40,178 nt of DNA from Vicinamibacterales bacterium (GCA_029940535.1 JAPYUM010000018.1:17161-57338); one strand, 5' to 3'; counted from the first letter of the stretch, positions 24,459 to 32,611 are shown. A program made the numbers and translations. The notes: generated from the sequence alone by a model not told the origin.

Positions 24459-25429
24459 TGTCCAGCGGCGGCCCGCCCTTTCTCGATCGTCTCGAACCCG
24501 TTCTCGCCCCAGTTCATCACGAAGACGCTGAAGCCCTGCCTCAGGCGCGTCTCGATGTCATCGGCGTTGGCGGGATAGCCGCACGCGACGTTGAATTCCT
24601 GGCACGCCGAGAGGACCTGCTGGATCGCCGCTTCCCAGGCCCCGGCGTCCACCTGCCGACGCCCCTCCGCGTCGGTCGAGCTGAACAGCCGTCGCAACGT
24701 CCCGGCCCCGGGCCACAGCACCCCGATCCCGGGCACGGCCGCAATCTCTCGCACATGCGCGAGCCCTTCGTGGCTTTCGATGATCGTGTGGTTGAGGAGT
24801 GCGCCGTCTGGATTCAGCGGCCAGAGATCCGCTCTCTTGCGGTACTCTTCCTCGGTCAGGTTCCAGTAGGTGGGCGCCCATCCCACGTCGTCACTTCGCG
24901 TCCCGCCGTTCGACCCGAACCGCATCGCGTCCAGTCCGAGACGCAACTCCTCCACCGACTCCACGCCGACGAACACGATCGCGCTGACCCCCGCGTTCAA
25001 CTGCTGGCCGATGTGGGCGACGGAGTCCGGGTCGTTGGAGATTTTCTGCATCTTCACCACGAGCGGATGGGTTTCCGCCGTACTGCCGGCGTCACGCATC
25101 GCCGACATGAACTCCGCAAACGCGGGCAATGCGCGCTCTACGCCACCTTCCATGCTTCCGACGAACACGAAGTCGCCTCGCTCGTAGGCGGTCGTCTCGC
25201 CGGCCAGTTGTTGTGCCGTCTTGACTGGCCCCGGGTCCTCCGAACCGGGAACCGAGCGCCGCCGCGCCCGTGGCGCGTAGAGACCGAATACCGGCTGGTC
25301 GCGTCGCTGCAGCGCGATCATCGGGTTCAGCTCGCTCGAACGCGGGGGCGCCGCCGCCGTGCCCGCGCCCTCGTCCGACGCGCACCCGAGCACGGTGATC
25401 AACAAAAGTCCAGCAGACCATGAACGCAT
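24455..25429 (-). CDS. Lipoprotein of the HpcH/HpaI aldolase family
   Basis: 324 residues. The N-terminus is a clear lipoprotein signal with lipobox VLGC (C16), which is unusual for this normally cytoplasmic TIM-barrel family. Family motifs include NAGVSAIVFVGVESVEEL, NHTIIESHEGLAHVREIAAVPGIGVLWPGAGTL and a closing FVMNWGENG. The metal-ligand Glu of the IES motif is present, but the usual GPxDLS motif that provides the Asp ligand reads GAGTLRR, so ordinary metal-dependent aldol cleavage is doubtful. ATG 25429 follows GAGGGA. It lies between the arsM remnant and arsC and may have been inserted into an older ars operon. Confidence 0.8.
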   Translation of the reverse strand: MRSWSAGLLLITVLGCASDEGAGTAAAPPRSSELNPMIALQRRDQPVFGLYAPRARRRSVPGSEDPGPVKTAQQLAGETTAYERGDFVFVGSMEGGVERALPAFAEFMSAMRDAGSTAETHPLVVKMQKISNDPDSVAHIGQQLNAGVSAIVFVGVESVEELRLGLDAMRFGSNGGTRSDDVGWAPTYWNLTEEEYRKRADLWPLNPDGALLNHTIIESHEGLAHVREIAAVPGIGVLWPGAGTLRRLFSSTDAEGRRQVDAGAWEAAIQQVLSACQEFNVACGYPANADDIETRLRQGFSVFVMNWGENGFETIEKGRAAAGH

Positions 25430-25543
25430 AGTGCATTCTCCCTCGAATGACGCTCGACACACTCTCGGCTCGATGAAACCGTTGGAGACACCGGCCCGGC
25501 CGTCGCGTTGACCAGGTGACACCGCCCAGGCAAGATCTCCCTT

Positions 25544-25978
25544 GTGTCAGAACCCACCGTGCCCGGCGCCCGGCCGTCCCAATCCGGCCTGCTGTTTCTG
25601 TGCGTCGCCAACTCCGCTCGCAGCCAGATGGCGGAGGGGTTGGCACGGGCCCGTTTTGGCCCCCGCCTCCTGGTGCAAAGCGCCGGGTCGGTTCCCAGCG
25701 TCGTCAACCCGCTTGCGGTGGCGGTCATGGCAGAGCTCGACATCGACATCTCACGTCAGTGGTCGAAGCATGTGGATACCATCGAACCGGCCGGCGTGGG
25801 CACCGTCGTCACGCTCTGCGCGGACGAGGTCTGCCCGGCCGTCCTCGCCGACGCGACCGCGCTGCACTGGGCGCTTCCGGACCCGGCCGGCGGGTCCGGG
25901 CCCGAGGCCGATCGACTCGTCAGATTTAGGAGGACGCGCGATGAGATCGCGCGTCGACTCGCGCAACTCGACCTTTAA
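25544..25978 (+). CDS. arsC: Arsenate reductase / low-molecular-weight phosphatase-like protein
   Basis: 144 residues. The P-loop CVANSARS (C20 to R26, CX5R) and QMAEG follow the N-terminal strand, and C92 and C97 in TLCADEVCP provide the extra cysteines of the thioredoxin-coupled ArsC type. The DP loop is LPDPAG. It would reduce arsenate to arsenite in the cytoplasm. The start is GTG 25544; it is divergent from the lipoprotein gene with 114 bases between them. The nearby arsR and arsM remnants support the arsenic assignment over a pure tyrosine phosphatase. Confidence 0.85.
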   Translation: MSEPTVPGARPSQSGLLFLCVANSARSQMAEGLARARFGPRLLVQSAGSVPSVVNPLAVAVMAELDIDISRQWSKHVDTIEPAGVGTVVTLCADEVCPAVLADATALHWALPDPAGGSGPEADRLVRFRRTRDEIARRLAQLDL

Positions 25979-26042
25979 CCTTTCGCAAGGCGGCGAGTGC
26001 CGGAGTGTGGCGTGTCCGGGGTGGGGGGAACACGGAGGCTGG

Positions 26043-26858
26043 TTACCAGCGGAGAACCCGTCGGCCCCGCCATTCAGGGCCTTCGATGACGAATCGCCAT
26101 TCGGGATTACGCCGTTCGTCTCGCAGGGCCTGTCGCACGATGTCGAATGTCGCCAGGTGCTCGTCGGCGCATTCGAAGTAGGTGACGAAGTCGTACTCGT
26201 CCGCCCGCTGATACCCGTCCGGGTTGTGGTAGAGCCGCCGGTAGATCGTCTGAATGCCGGCCTCCGCCGCCTGAGCGTGGCCTGCCACCGGACCACCCTG
26301 CTCCTGATCCATATGCGGATAGAAGTAGACGTGCCGCTCCAGCATGCTCATGTTCCACCAGGCCGCCGTCTTGCTCATCGGAATGATGATGACGTTCCCG
26401 GCGGACCGGCCGGACTGCCGCGCGGCGGCATCTTTGTCTACGTACTCGTGCAATGCCGCGCTGGTGTAGCGGGGCGCTTTCATCGACCCATCGATGGCCC
26501 GGACGGTGGCCGCGTCGCCCAGTCGGCGCTCGAGCTCCGCTTCAATCTCGCCCAACCGCGGACGATACTTCGTGGTCACGTGCGCCACGCACTCGGCCGA
26601 CAACAGGCCGTCGTTGCACGGCCGCGGGGTGGCCGCTACGAGGAACTGGACCGTTTCGTTTGACGATGGGTTCGGACCCTCGTCGGCATGGAAGTCGTTG
26701 AAGAATCCGCGCGCAATACAGGACCCCGCTCTGCGAAGCGTGGCCCGCGCGCGTGCATCCTTGCGGCGCAACGTGACGAACAGAAACTTGGAGTACATCA
26801 AGGTTCTGTCCAGCGCACTGGTCGTCTCGCCGTTGGTACTGGGCACTCGGAAGTACAT
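26043..26858 (-). CDS. Chlorite-dismutase-family haem protein (tentative)
   Basis: 271 residues from ATG 26858. The C-terminal half fits the chlorite dismutase/HemQ superfamily: IIIPMSKTAAWWNMSMLERHVYF, then RRLYHNPDGYQRADEYDFVTYFE, where H211 would be the proximal haem ligand, and a final EWRFVIEGPEWRG strand. The N-terminal half (MYSKFLFVTLRRKDARARATLRRA) may be the paired, diverged domain. It could degrade chlorite, use peroxide or sense haem. It is divergent from the rhomboid gene. The open frame extends to 27113, but that part overlaps the opposite gene. Confidence 0.55.
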   Translation of the reverse strand: MYFRVPSTNGETTSALDRTLMYSKFLFVTLRRKDARARATLRRAGSCIARGFFNDFHADEGPNPSSNETVQFLVAATPRPCNDGLLSAECVAHVTTKYRPRLGEIEAELERRLGDAATVRAIDGSMKAPRYTSAALHEYVDKDAAARQSGRSAGNVIIIPMSKTAAWWNMSMLERHVYFYPHMDQEQGGPVAGHAQAAEAGIQTIYRRLYHNPDGYQRADEYDFVTYFECADEHLATFDIVRQALRDERRNPEWRFVIEGPEWRGRRVLRW

Positions 26859-27060
26859 GCGTTGCTCTGAAGTACGTATCGGTTCGGGTTCTCGCGATCC
26901 GGCCGTGCACCACGCAGAAACCGCGCAGGACGGGCATCCGGAACGGACTCGCCTGGTGGCCACCGGGACCTCGGATGCCACCCCGTGCCCCCGCGGCGGA
27001 TGTATCCTAAGTGTACGGGCCGTGGCAGGGACCCGTGGTCCCGTTGCCGCCCCACACCAG

Positions 27061-28260
27061 ATGATTCTGCCGCTCGGCGACGAGCCCAATCCCAGTTCCG
27101 TTCCGGTTGTCACCTACGCGTTGATCGCGGTCAACTGCGCCGCCTACCTGTTCGTCACGCTCCCGCTCAGCTTTGTCGGTCCCGAACCGGGCGACCCCGT
27201 GGTTGTGGAGTACCTCATGGCCCTCCAGCAGGCGATGTCGCGACCGCTGTCTCCCCGCGCGGTCGACGCGATCATGCGCGGACTCAGCCAGTACGACCTG
27301 TTTGTGTTCCAGTGGGGTTTCCGGCCGGTCGCACCGCAGACGCTCGACCTTCTGACCGCCATGTTTCTGCACGCCGGCTTCTTCCATCTCGCCGGCAACA
27401 TGCTCTTTCTGTGGATCTACGGCGACAACGTCGAGCACCGCCTGGGTCGGGTGCGCTACCTGGTCGCATATCTCGGCACCGGTGTGGCCGCCACGCTTTT
27501 TCACCTGCTCATCGCCGGGTCTTCCCCGCTTCCCCTGCTGGGCGCCTCGGGCGCGATCTCCGGTGTGTTGGGCTTCTACTTCGTGTGGTTCCCGCGCAAT
27601 CGGGTGCGGCTCTGGGTCATGTTGTTCCCGTTCTTCATGAACGTGATCCACGCGCCGGCTCGGTGGGTCCTGGGCTTCTACGTGGTCGTCGACAACATCC
27701 TGCCGCTGGTGGCGTCGGCGGGGACGCCCGGCGGCGGGGTCGCGTATGGCGCTCACATCGGCGGATTTCTTGGTGGCGTGGTCGTGGCCTGGGTGGCCAA
27801 CCGCGGCGCTGTCGTGACCCGACCGACCGACTTCGGCACGCAGCCGGCGCCTGGTGCGCACCACGAGCCGCCGGGTAGCCTGGCCGCCTTGATCGAAGAT
27901 GGCGACTTCGAGGCGGCCGCACGTCTGTATGTCGGATTGTCAACGCGGGAGACGACGCGCGCGATGACCGAACGCCAGTCCCTGCTGCTCGGCAACTGGA
28001 TGGCAGCCAGGGGACATATCCACGCCGCCCTCGCCGTCTTCCAACGACACCTGGCCGACTATCCGATCGGCGAGGGCGCCGCTGACGCCCATGTCGGCGC
28101 CGGCCTGCTCCAGCTTCGCGCCTTTGGGCAGCCGACCGCCGCCTATCAGCACCTGGTCGAGGCCCTGGAGCTCAAGCCCAGCCCACGCACCGAGTCGTTG
28201 GCGCGCCAGGGCCTGGCGCAGATCACCGCGCTCCAGAAGTTCCAGCTCAATTCGATGTGA
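27061..28260 (+). CDS. Rhomboid intramembrane serine protease with C-terminal TPR domain
   Basis: 399 residues. Six or seven membrane segments occupy about 15-250, with the catalytic Ser in GASG (S163), His in AHIGG (H232), and HLAGNMLFLWIYGDNVE in helix 2. An inserted loop (40-85) between the first two helices is larger than usual. After a Pro-rich linker the soluble C-terminus (268-399) shows repeated helix pairs (DFEAAARLYVGLS, GHIHAALAVFQRHLADYP, TAAYQHLVEALEL), a TPR-like module that may present substrates. It cleaves membrane proteins. The ribosome site is weak; ATG 27061 is the first codon of the conserved N-terminus. Confidence 0.88.
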   Translation: MILPLGDEPNPSSVPVVTYALIAVNCAAYLFVTLPLSFVGPEPGDPVVVEYLMALQQAMSRPLSPRAVDAIMRGLSQYDLFVFQWGFRPVAPQTLDLLTAMFLHAGFFHLAGNMLFLWIYGDNVEHRLGRVRYLVAYLGTGVAATLFHLLIAGSSPLPLLGASGAISGVLGFYFVWFPRNRVRLWVMLFPFFMNVIHAPARWVLGFYVVVDNILPLVASAGTPGGGVAYGAHIGGFLGGVVVAWVANRGAVVTRPTDFGTQPAPGAHHEPPGSLAALIEDGDFEAAARLYVGLSTRETTRAMTERQSLLLGNWMAARGHIHAALAVFQRHLADYPIGEGAADAHVGAGLLQLRAFGQPTAAYQHLVEALELKPSPRTESLARQGLAQITALQKFQLNSM

Positions 28261-28296
28261 TCGCCGCCCGCTGGCTCGCCGCCGTTGGCACCGGCG

Positions 28297-28326
28297 TTGC
28301 CCGTCGCATTCACCCTTCGATATAAT
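28297..28326 (+). promoter_or_regulatory. Promoter of tRNA-Gln
   Basis: TTGCCC (28297-28302) and a perfect TATAAT (28321-28326) are 18 bases apart. The tRNA starts 18 bases after the -10 box. No terminator is visible between the tRNA and the next gene. Confidence 0.6.
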
Positions 28327-28344
28327 CAATGGTGCGACTGTCGT

Positions 28345-28418
28345 TGGGACGTCGTTCAATGGTAGGACAGGCGGTTCTGGTCCGTCTAATCGGGGTTCGA
28401 ATCCCTGCGTCCCAGCCA
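28345..28418 (+). tRNA. tRNA-Gln (anticodon CUG)
   Basis: Acceptor arms TGGGACG (28345-28351) and CGTCCCA (28408-28414), discriminator G, encoded CCA. The anticodon stem GGCGG/CCGTC encloses TTCTGGT with anticodon CTG at 28377-28379. The D arm (GTTCAATGGTAGGAC) and T loop TTCGAAT are standard. Confidence 0.96.
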
Positions 28419-28457
28419 CCATGGCCCGACACGCCGATTTCGAGGAGGAACAGCGGA

Positions 28458-29801
28458 ATGGAACGGATTGCCACAACGCAGACGCGTCTGACCCTGGGTG
28501 TCATGACACTGAGCGCGGCGCTGGTAGCACCGGGCGCGGCGATCGCGCAAGAGGCGACACCGACATACAGTAAAGATGTGGCTCCGATCTTCCGCGAGAA
28601 GTGTGAAGCGTGCCATCGCCCGGGCTACATCGCACCGATGTCTTTGCAGACCTACTCTGAGTCGCGGCCCTGGGCGCGGTCCATCAAGAACCGCGTCGAG
28701 ACGCAGCAGATGCCGCCGTGGCACATCGACCAGTCGGTCGGTATCCAGTCGTTCCAGAACGACCGGTCGCTGAGTCGCGAGCAGCGAAACACGATCATTC
28801 GTTGGGTCGACGGCGGCGCGCCGCAGGGCAACCCCGCCGACATGCCCCCGGCCGCGGTCTTTGCTGACGATGACGTGTGGAACTTTGCCGACCTGTACGG
28901 CGGACCACCCGATCTGGTCATCAAATCGACGCCGTACACCATGCTGGCGCTGACACAGGACCATTGGTGGAAGCCGGAAGTGCCGACCGGCCTGACCGAG
29001 GACCGCTGGATCCGCGCCATTGAGATCAGGCCCACCACGGTGGCCGGCCGCAAGATCACGCACCACGCCTTGGCCCGGTTGCAGCAGGAAGATGAGGACC
29101 TCGGCGCCGCGTCTGACGTGGGCGCCGGGCTGCTGATGGAGTGGGCCGTCGGGAAGCAGGGTGAGATCATGCGCGAAGGTAGCGGCAAGCTGATCAAAGC
29201 CGGTTCCAGCATCGTGTGGGATATCCACTATTCGTCGGCTGGCGAAGAAGTCACCGATACGGTCGAGTTGGGTCTCTACTTCTACCCGAAGGGGCAAGAG
29301 CCGAAACATCGCCAGGTGCTCTCGGCGTTTAGTTCGCTCGAGGGTGGCAGCGACAACCTGTCGATCCCGCCGAATACGGTCACGGCGACCGAGCGGTTTC
29401 ACGTGTTGAAGCAGAACGGACGGATCGAGAACTTCCAGCCCCATATGCACCTTCGTGGCAAGGGCATGCAGATAACTGCGGTCCTGCCGGACGGCACGAA
29501 CCGCGTGCTCAGCCGGGTGAGCAACTTCAGCTTCAACTGGCACAACAACTACGTCTACGATGACGATGCGGCGCCCCTGTTGCCGAAAGGCACGGTCATT
29601 GCCGTCAAGTCCTGGTATGACAACACGTCGGCGAATCGCGCCAACCCAGACCCGGATCAGTGGGTGGGCTACGGCGATCGCACCGTCGACGAGATGGGTC
29701 ACGCCTGGGTCAACGTCACGTATATGGACGATGAAGACTTCCAGGCCGCGGTGGCCGAGCGTGCGGAGCGCACCGCGACGACTGACGAGGACGGCGAATA
29801 A
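28458..29801 (+). CDS. Exported c-type cytochrome fused to PHM-like copper monooxygenase (paralogue 2)
   Basis: 447 residues, clearly paralogous to the protein at 19887 along the whole length. Signal peptide 1-30; CEACH at 49-53; likely axial Met in QQMPPWH; copper ligands HH 202-203, H257 (DIHYS), H329 and H331 (HMHLRG), M413 (DEMGHAW). The acidic C-terminal tail (TTDEDGE) is also shared. The start is fixed by GAGGAGGA at 28442-28449. It begins 39 bases after tRNA-Gln with no terminator between, so transcription may run on from the tRNA promoter. The substrate is unknown and may differ from paralogue 1, since the region 290-320 diverges most. Confidence 0.85.
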   Translation: MERIATTQTRLTLGVMTLSAALVAPGAAIAQEATPTYSKDVAPIFREKCEACHRPGYIAPMSLQTYSESRPWARSIKNRVETQQMPPWHIDQSVGIQSFQNDRSLSREQRNTIIRWVDGGAPQGNPADMPPAAVFADDDVWNFADLYGGPPDLVIKSTPYTMLALTQDHWWKPEVPTGLTEDRWIRAIEIRPTTVAGRKITHHALARLQQEDEDLGAASDVGAGLLMEWAVGKQGEIMREGSGKLIKAGSSIVWDIHYSSAGEEVTDTVELGLYFYPKGQEPKHRQVLSAFSSLEGGSDNLSIPPNTVTATERFHVLKQNGRIENFQPHMHLRGKGMQITAVLPDGTNRVLSRVSNFSFNWHNNYVYDDDAAPLLPKGTVIAVKSWYDNTSANRANPDPDQWVGYGDRTVDEMGHAWVNVTYMDDEDFQAAVAERAERTATTDEDGE

Positions 29802-29849
29802 TCTCGCAGTCACCCGTCCAGGAGGTCGGATAGTTGATCGGGACATCAG

Positions 29850-29880
29850 GAGCCGCTCCGTCATCACCGGAGCGGCTCCG
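29850..29880 (+). promoter_or_regulatory. Intercistronic hairpin in pair 2
   Basis: GGAGCCGCTCCG and CGGAGCGGCTCC are perfect 12-base arms around a seven-base loop, between the copper enzyme and its companion and just before the companion ribosome site. There is no T-tract. Confidence 0.65.
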
Positions 29881-29902
29881 TCACGTACAAGGAGGGTGCG
29901 GT

Positions 29903-30748
29903 ATGCGGCGGTTCCGTTTGGCCAGGCTGGCGTTGGCTAGTGCCGGGGTGCTGGCAACCATGCTGCTGGCCGCGTCGGCATCGGCGCAGATACCGAAAGC
30001 CATACGCGATTTCGGGGCTCCGGTGTATCCGGCGTTCGAGGGGTGGTATGAGAACGACGACGGCACCGCGACGGTGCTCATCGGGTTCTTCAACTCGAAC
30101 CAGTCGGAGACGTTGGAAATCCCGATCGGAGAGCAGAACCACTTTTCGCCGGGGCCTGAAGATCGGGGACAGCCGACCACGTTCCCACCGGGTCGCTCGT
30201 GGGGTGTCCTCACGATTGAAGTGCCGAGAGATTTTGATGGCGAACTCTCGTGGACGTTGGTCGGCAACGACCAACCTGTGACGGTTCCGTTCCATCTTCG
30301 GGCGGCCTACTTTGTCGAACCGTTCAAGGACCAGTCCAACAACAACGAGCCGCCGACGATCAGATTCGCCGCGGCCGGCACGCCGTTTAGCGGTCCCCCG
30401 GTCGGGATCGCGCACACGATGACGGCGCCCGTCGGAAGCGCCGTGGCGTTACCGGTGTGGCTCTCTGACGTCACGCCGGATCGAAACGTCCGGGAGAACC
30501 CCTTCCGTCGCCGTCCTCCCCAGGTGCTCCGCTGGCACAAGTTGCGCGGGCCCGGTGACGTGGAATTCGACGAACCGGAGCAGGAGTTCGAAGATGCGGG
30601 CGACCACAATCCGACAACGACAATAACGTTCGAGGCCGCTGGCGAGTACTGGCTGCGGGCCGAAGTGCTGGACTCGACCGGTGACGGGGGGAGTGGGTTT
30701 CAGTGTTGCTGGACCTCGGCGGTGGTGCAGGTGACGGTAACCGAGTAG
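29903..30748 (+). CDS. Secreted companion protein with CCWT motif (paralogue 2)
   Basis: 281 residues, signal peptide 1-28 (ending SASAQ). It shares the motif order of the protein at 21370: YPAFEGWYENDDGTATVLIGFFNSN, EIPIGEQNHFSPG, TTFPPGRSWGVL, then RRRPPQVLRWHKLRGPGDVEF and a final CCWTSAVVQVTV. The acidic/basic insert of paralogue 1 is replaced by a short NPFRRR segment. Family and function are unknown; an N-terminal beta domain plus an Ig/PKD-like domain is my reading. AAGGAGGG at 29889-29896 fixes the start. An intrinsic terminator follows at 30774. Confidence 0.75.
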   Translation: MRRFRLARLALASAGVLATMLLAASASAQIPKAIRDFGAPVYPAFEGWYENDDGTATVLIGFFNSNQSETLEIPIGEQNHFSPGPEDRGQPTTFPPGRSWGVLTIEVPRDFDGELSWTLVGNDQPVTVPFHLRAAYFVEPFKDQSNNNEPPTIRFAAAGTPFSGPPVGIAHTMTAPVGSAVALPVWLSDVTPDRNVRENPFRRRPPQVLRWHKLRGPGDVEFDEPEQEFEDAGDHNPTTTITFEAAGEYWLRAEVLDSTGDGGSGFQCCWTSAVVQVTVTE

Positions 30749-30773
30749 CGTTCTTGGGGCGACGGTTTGTCTG

Positions 30774-30816
30774 GGCGCCGGTCGCGGAGGGTCTCCGGGG
30801 CGGCGCCTTTTCTTTT
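30774..30816 (+). terminator. Probable intrinsic terminator after pair 2
   Basis: GGCGCCG (30774-30780) and CGGCGCC (30801-30807) form the base of a hairpin with inner GGAG/CTCC pairing, followed by TTTTCTTTT. Confidence 0.7.
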
Positions 30817-30826
30817 GCGTGGCGAG

Positions 30827-30856
30827 GGAATAACCGGTCCCCCCACCTGGTCTAGA
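30827..30856 (+). promoter_or_regulatory. Sigma-E-like (ECF) promoter
   Basis: GGAATAA (30827-30833) and TCTAGA (30851-30856) are 17 bases apart, close to the GGAACTT/TCTGA pattern used by RpoE-type factors. It precedes the ECF sigma gene and suggests autoregulation. The boxes were matched by eye. Confidence 0.45.
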
Positions 30857-31007
30857 CAGATACGCGGGTCGTCCGCGGCCGAGACACGGTTGTGAGAGGT
30901 GGTCTACACTGCGATTCTTGACACGCCAGACGTTGGGCGTCGGCGTCAATCAACTCAGTGTCGCCGCCGCCGGATCTTCGGCCGCTCTCGCAGGTGAGGC
31001 CGAGCCG

Positions 31008-31610
31008 TTGCAGTCGCGAGTGGGACACCAGGTGGATCCGGATCGCGCGCTTGTCGACGAGGCGAAGTCCGGGAGTCTCGTTGCGTTCGAGAGTCTGGTC
31101 CGGCGGTATCAGCATCGGGTGGTGAACTACGTGCAGGCCATCGTGCGAGATTCCGGCGAGGCGGAGGACGTCGCTCAGGAGACCTTCATCCGGGCGTATC
31201 GCTCGCTCGGCCGTTTCCGGGGTGACAGCGCGTTCAAGACCTGGCTGTACACGATTGCGACCAATACCGCGCGAACGGCGCTGGAACGGCGCGGTCGTCG
31301 GGAGCGGGTGGCCGATCAGAGCCTCGACGACGACGCTCGGGCGCTGACGGCCGAGCAGGTCCCGTCGCACGGGCCCGACCCGGAGTCGACGCTCGTGACG
31401 CGCGACGCGATCGATCGGGCGCTTGCGACGTTGCCTGACGAATTACGGGTGGCCGTCGTCCTCCGTGATGTGGAGGGCCTTGACTACAAGGAGATCGCCG
31501 CGGTGACCGAGGTGCCAATGGGCACGGTGGAATCGCGCATCTTTCGGGCCCGGCGCAAGCTGAGAACGTTGCTGCACCCGCTGGTGAACACCCCGGTCAG
31601 GCGTCGATGA
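31008..31610 (+). CDS. ECF-family RNA polymerase sigma factor
   Basis: About 200 residues with sigma region 2 (FESLVRRYQHRVVNYVQAIV, then AEDVAQETFIRAYRSLGRFRGDSAFKTWLYTIATN) and region 4 (LPDELRVAVVLRDVEGLDYKEIAAVTEVPMGTVESRIFRARRKLR). It directs RNA polymerase to stress promoters, probably RpoE-like. The start is uncertain: TTG 31008 has AGGTGAGG eight bases upstream; GTG 31032 and TTG 30918 are alternatives. Its stop overlaps the region of the anti-sigma gene, as usual for such pairs. Confidence 0.88.
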   Translation: MQSRVGHQVDPDRALVDEAKSGSLVAFESLVRRYQHRVVNYVQAIVRDSGEAEDVAQETFIRAYRSLGRFRGDSAFKTWLYTIATNTARTALERRGRRERVADQSLDDDARALTAEQVPSHGPDPESTLVTRDAIDRALATLPDELRVAVVLRDVEGLDYKEIAAVTEVPMGTVESRIFRARRKLRTLLHPLVNTPVRRR

Positions 31611-31621
31611 TGGAGGTACGC

Positions 31622-32098
31622 ATGTCTTGCGATGATGTTGGACCGTTGCTACTCCGTCGGCTGGAGGGGCGGCTCGAGGGTGATGACCGGCATCGGCTGG
31701 CCGGTCATCTGGAACACTGCGCGGCATGCCGCGAGGAACTACAAGCGCAGGAGGCAGTCGCGGCCACGCTGTCGTCTCGACCCGCGGCCGAGGTGTCGCC
31801 GGGGTTCGCGAGTCGGGTGATGGCCGCCGTGGAACCGGCTCCGGCGTGGCTCGACATGCTGAACTGGCGCGCGTGGACGTTTCGATTGGCGCCGGTGGCT
31901 GCCGCCCTGGTCTTGGTGGCGTCGCTTGGATACGGCCCGACCGAGGCCGCTGAACCGATGGAGTTTGCGGACCTCGTGGCCGAGTGGGTCGTTAAAGACG
32001 ACGACGAGACGTTGCCGGCATTCGCGCTGTTCTGGGAGGACGACGTGGCCGACGAGACGCTGTTGGAGGCGGTGTTGACGGCCAATCCGGACAAGTGA
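31622..32098 (+). CDS. Anti-sigma factor with ZAS zinc finger
   Basis: 158 residues. The N-terminal zinc-binding anti-sigma motif is HLEHCAACREE (H-x3-C-x2-C). A single membrane segment lies around FRLAPVAAALVLVASLGYG, followed by an acidic periplasmic C-terminus. It should hold the preceding sigma factor inactive at the membrane. GGAGGT at 31612-31617 supports ATG 31622; the ATG at 31607 overlapping the sigma stop is an alternative. Confidence 0.85.
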   Translation: MSCDDVGPLLLRRLEGRLEGDDRHRLAGHLEHCAACREELQAQEAVAATLSSRPAAEVSPGFASRVMAAVEPAPAWLDMLNWRAWTFRLAPVAAALVLVASLGYGPTEAAEPMEFADLVAEWVVKDDDETLPAFALFWEDDVADETLLEAVLTANPDK

Positions 32099-32146
32099 GA
32101 ACGATGTCGAGGCGTCCAATGACCGCGTTCGATCAGGAGCCGTACG

Positions 32147-32611
32147 ATGAATAGCCCGGGCATGCGTCTGTGGGCAGGTCTCTTCGTGCTGGTCGTCTTC
32201 GTCTCGGGTGTGGCGGGGGGAGTCGCCCTCAGACCGTGGATGTCATTGAGTGGTGACTCGCCGCGGCCAGAGTTCGGCCGCCTAGGGCCGCGCGGCGGGC
32301 GGCCCTCCGGGCCACCGAGCGGTCGCCTGCTCGACCGGATTGTCACCGAGATCGATCTCACCGATGACCAGGAACAGGGGCTGCGCACGGTGTTCGAGAC
32401 GCGCGGGGAGCGCATGCGCGAGATCAACGACCAGGTGCGTGGTTTGTTCGAGACCGAACAGACCCAGATGAATGACGAGATCGCCGCTATTCTGACTCCC
32501 GAGCAGATGGAGATCTTCAACAACGAGATCCTGCGGATGCGTGGCGCGCGCGGTCGACGGGGCGGCCGTGGCGGTCCGCGTGGCCCAGGGTTTCGTCAGT
32601 TTCCTCGATAG
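32147..32611 (+). CDS. Spy/CpxP-like periplasmic stress protein
   Basis: 154 residues: N-terminal membrane anchor (8-30), Pro/Gly-rich spacer, then a helical hairpin with two LTxxQ-type motifs (IDLTDDQEQGL and ILTPEQMEIF), the signature of Spy/CpxP/periplasmic heavy-metal sensor proteins, and an Arg/Gly-rich tail (GARGRRGGRGGPRG). It probably acts as a periplasmic chaperone or senses envelope stress for the sigma/anti-sigma pair upstream. AGGAG eight bases before ATG 32147 sets the start. Confidence 0.75.
   Translation: MNSPGMRLWAGLFVLVVFVSGVAGGVALRPWMSLSGDSPRPEFGRLGPRGGRPSGPPSGRLLDRIVTEIDLTDDQEQGLRTVFETRGERMREINDQVRGLFETEQTQMNDEIAAILTPEQMEIFNNEILRMRGARGRRGGRGGPRGPGFRQFPR

Noticed and set aside
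28386-29867. Long minus-strand open frame opposite copper-monooxygenase paralogue 2
   Set aside because: The plus strand has CxxCH and all copper ligands; the antisense product has no motif, and a similar shadow occurs opposite paralogue 1.
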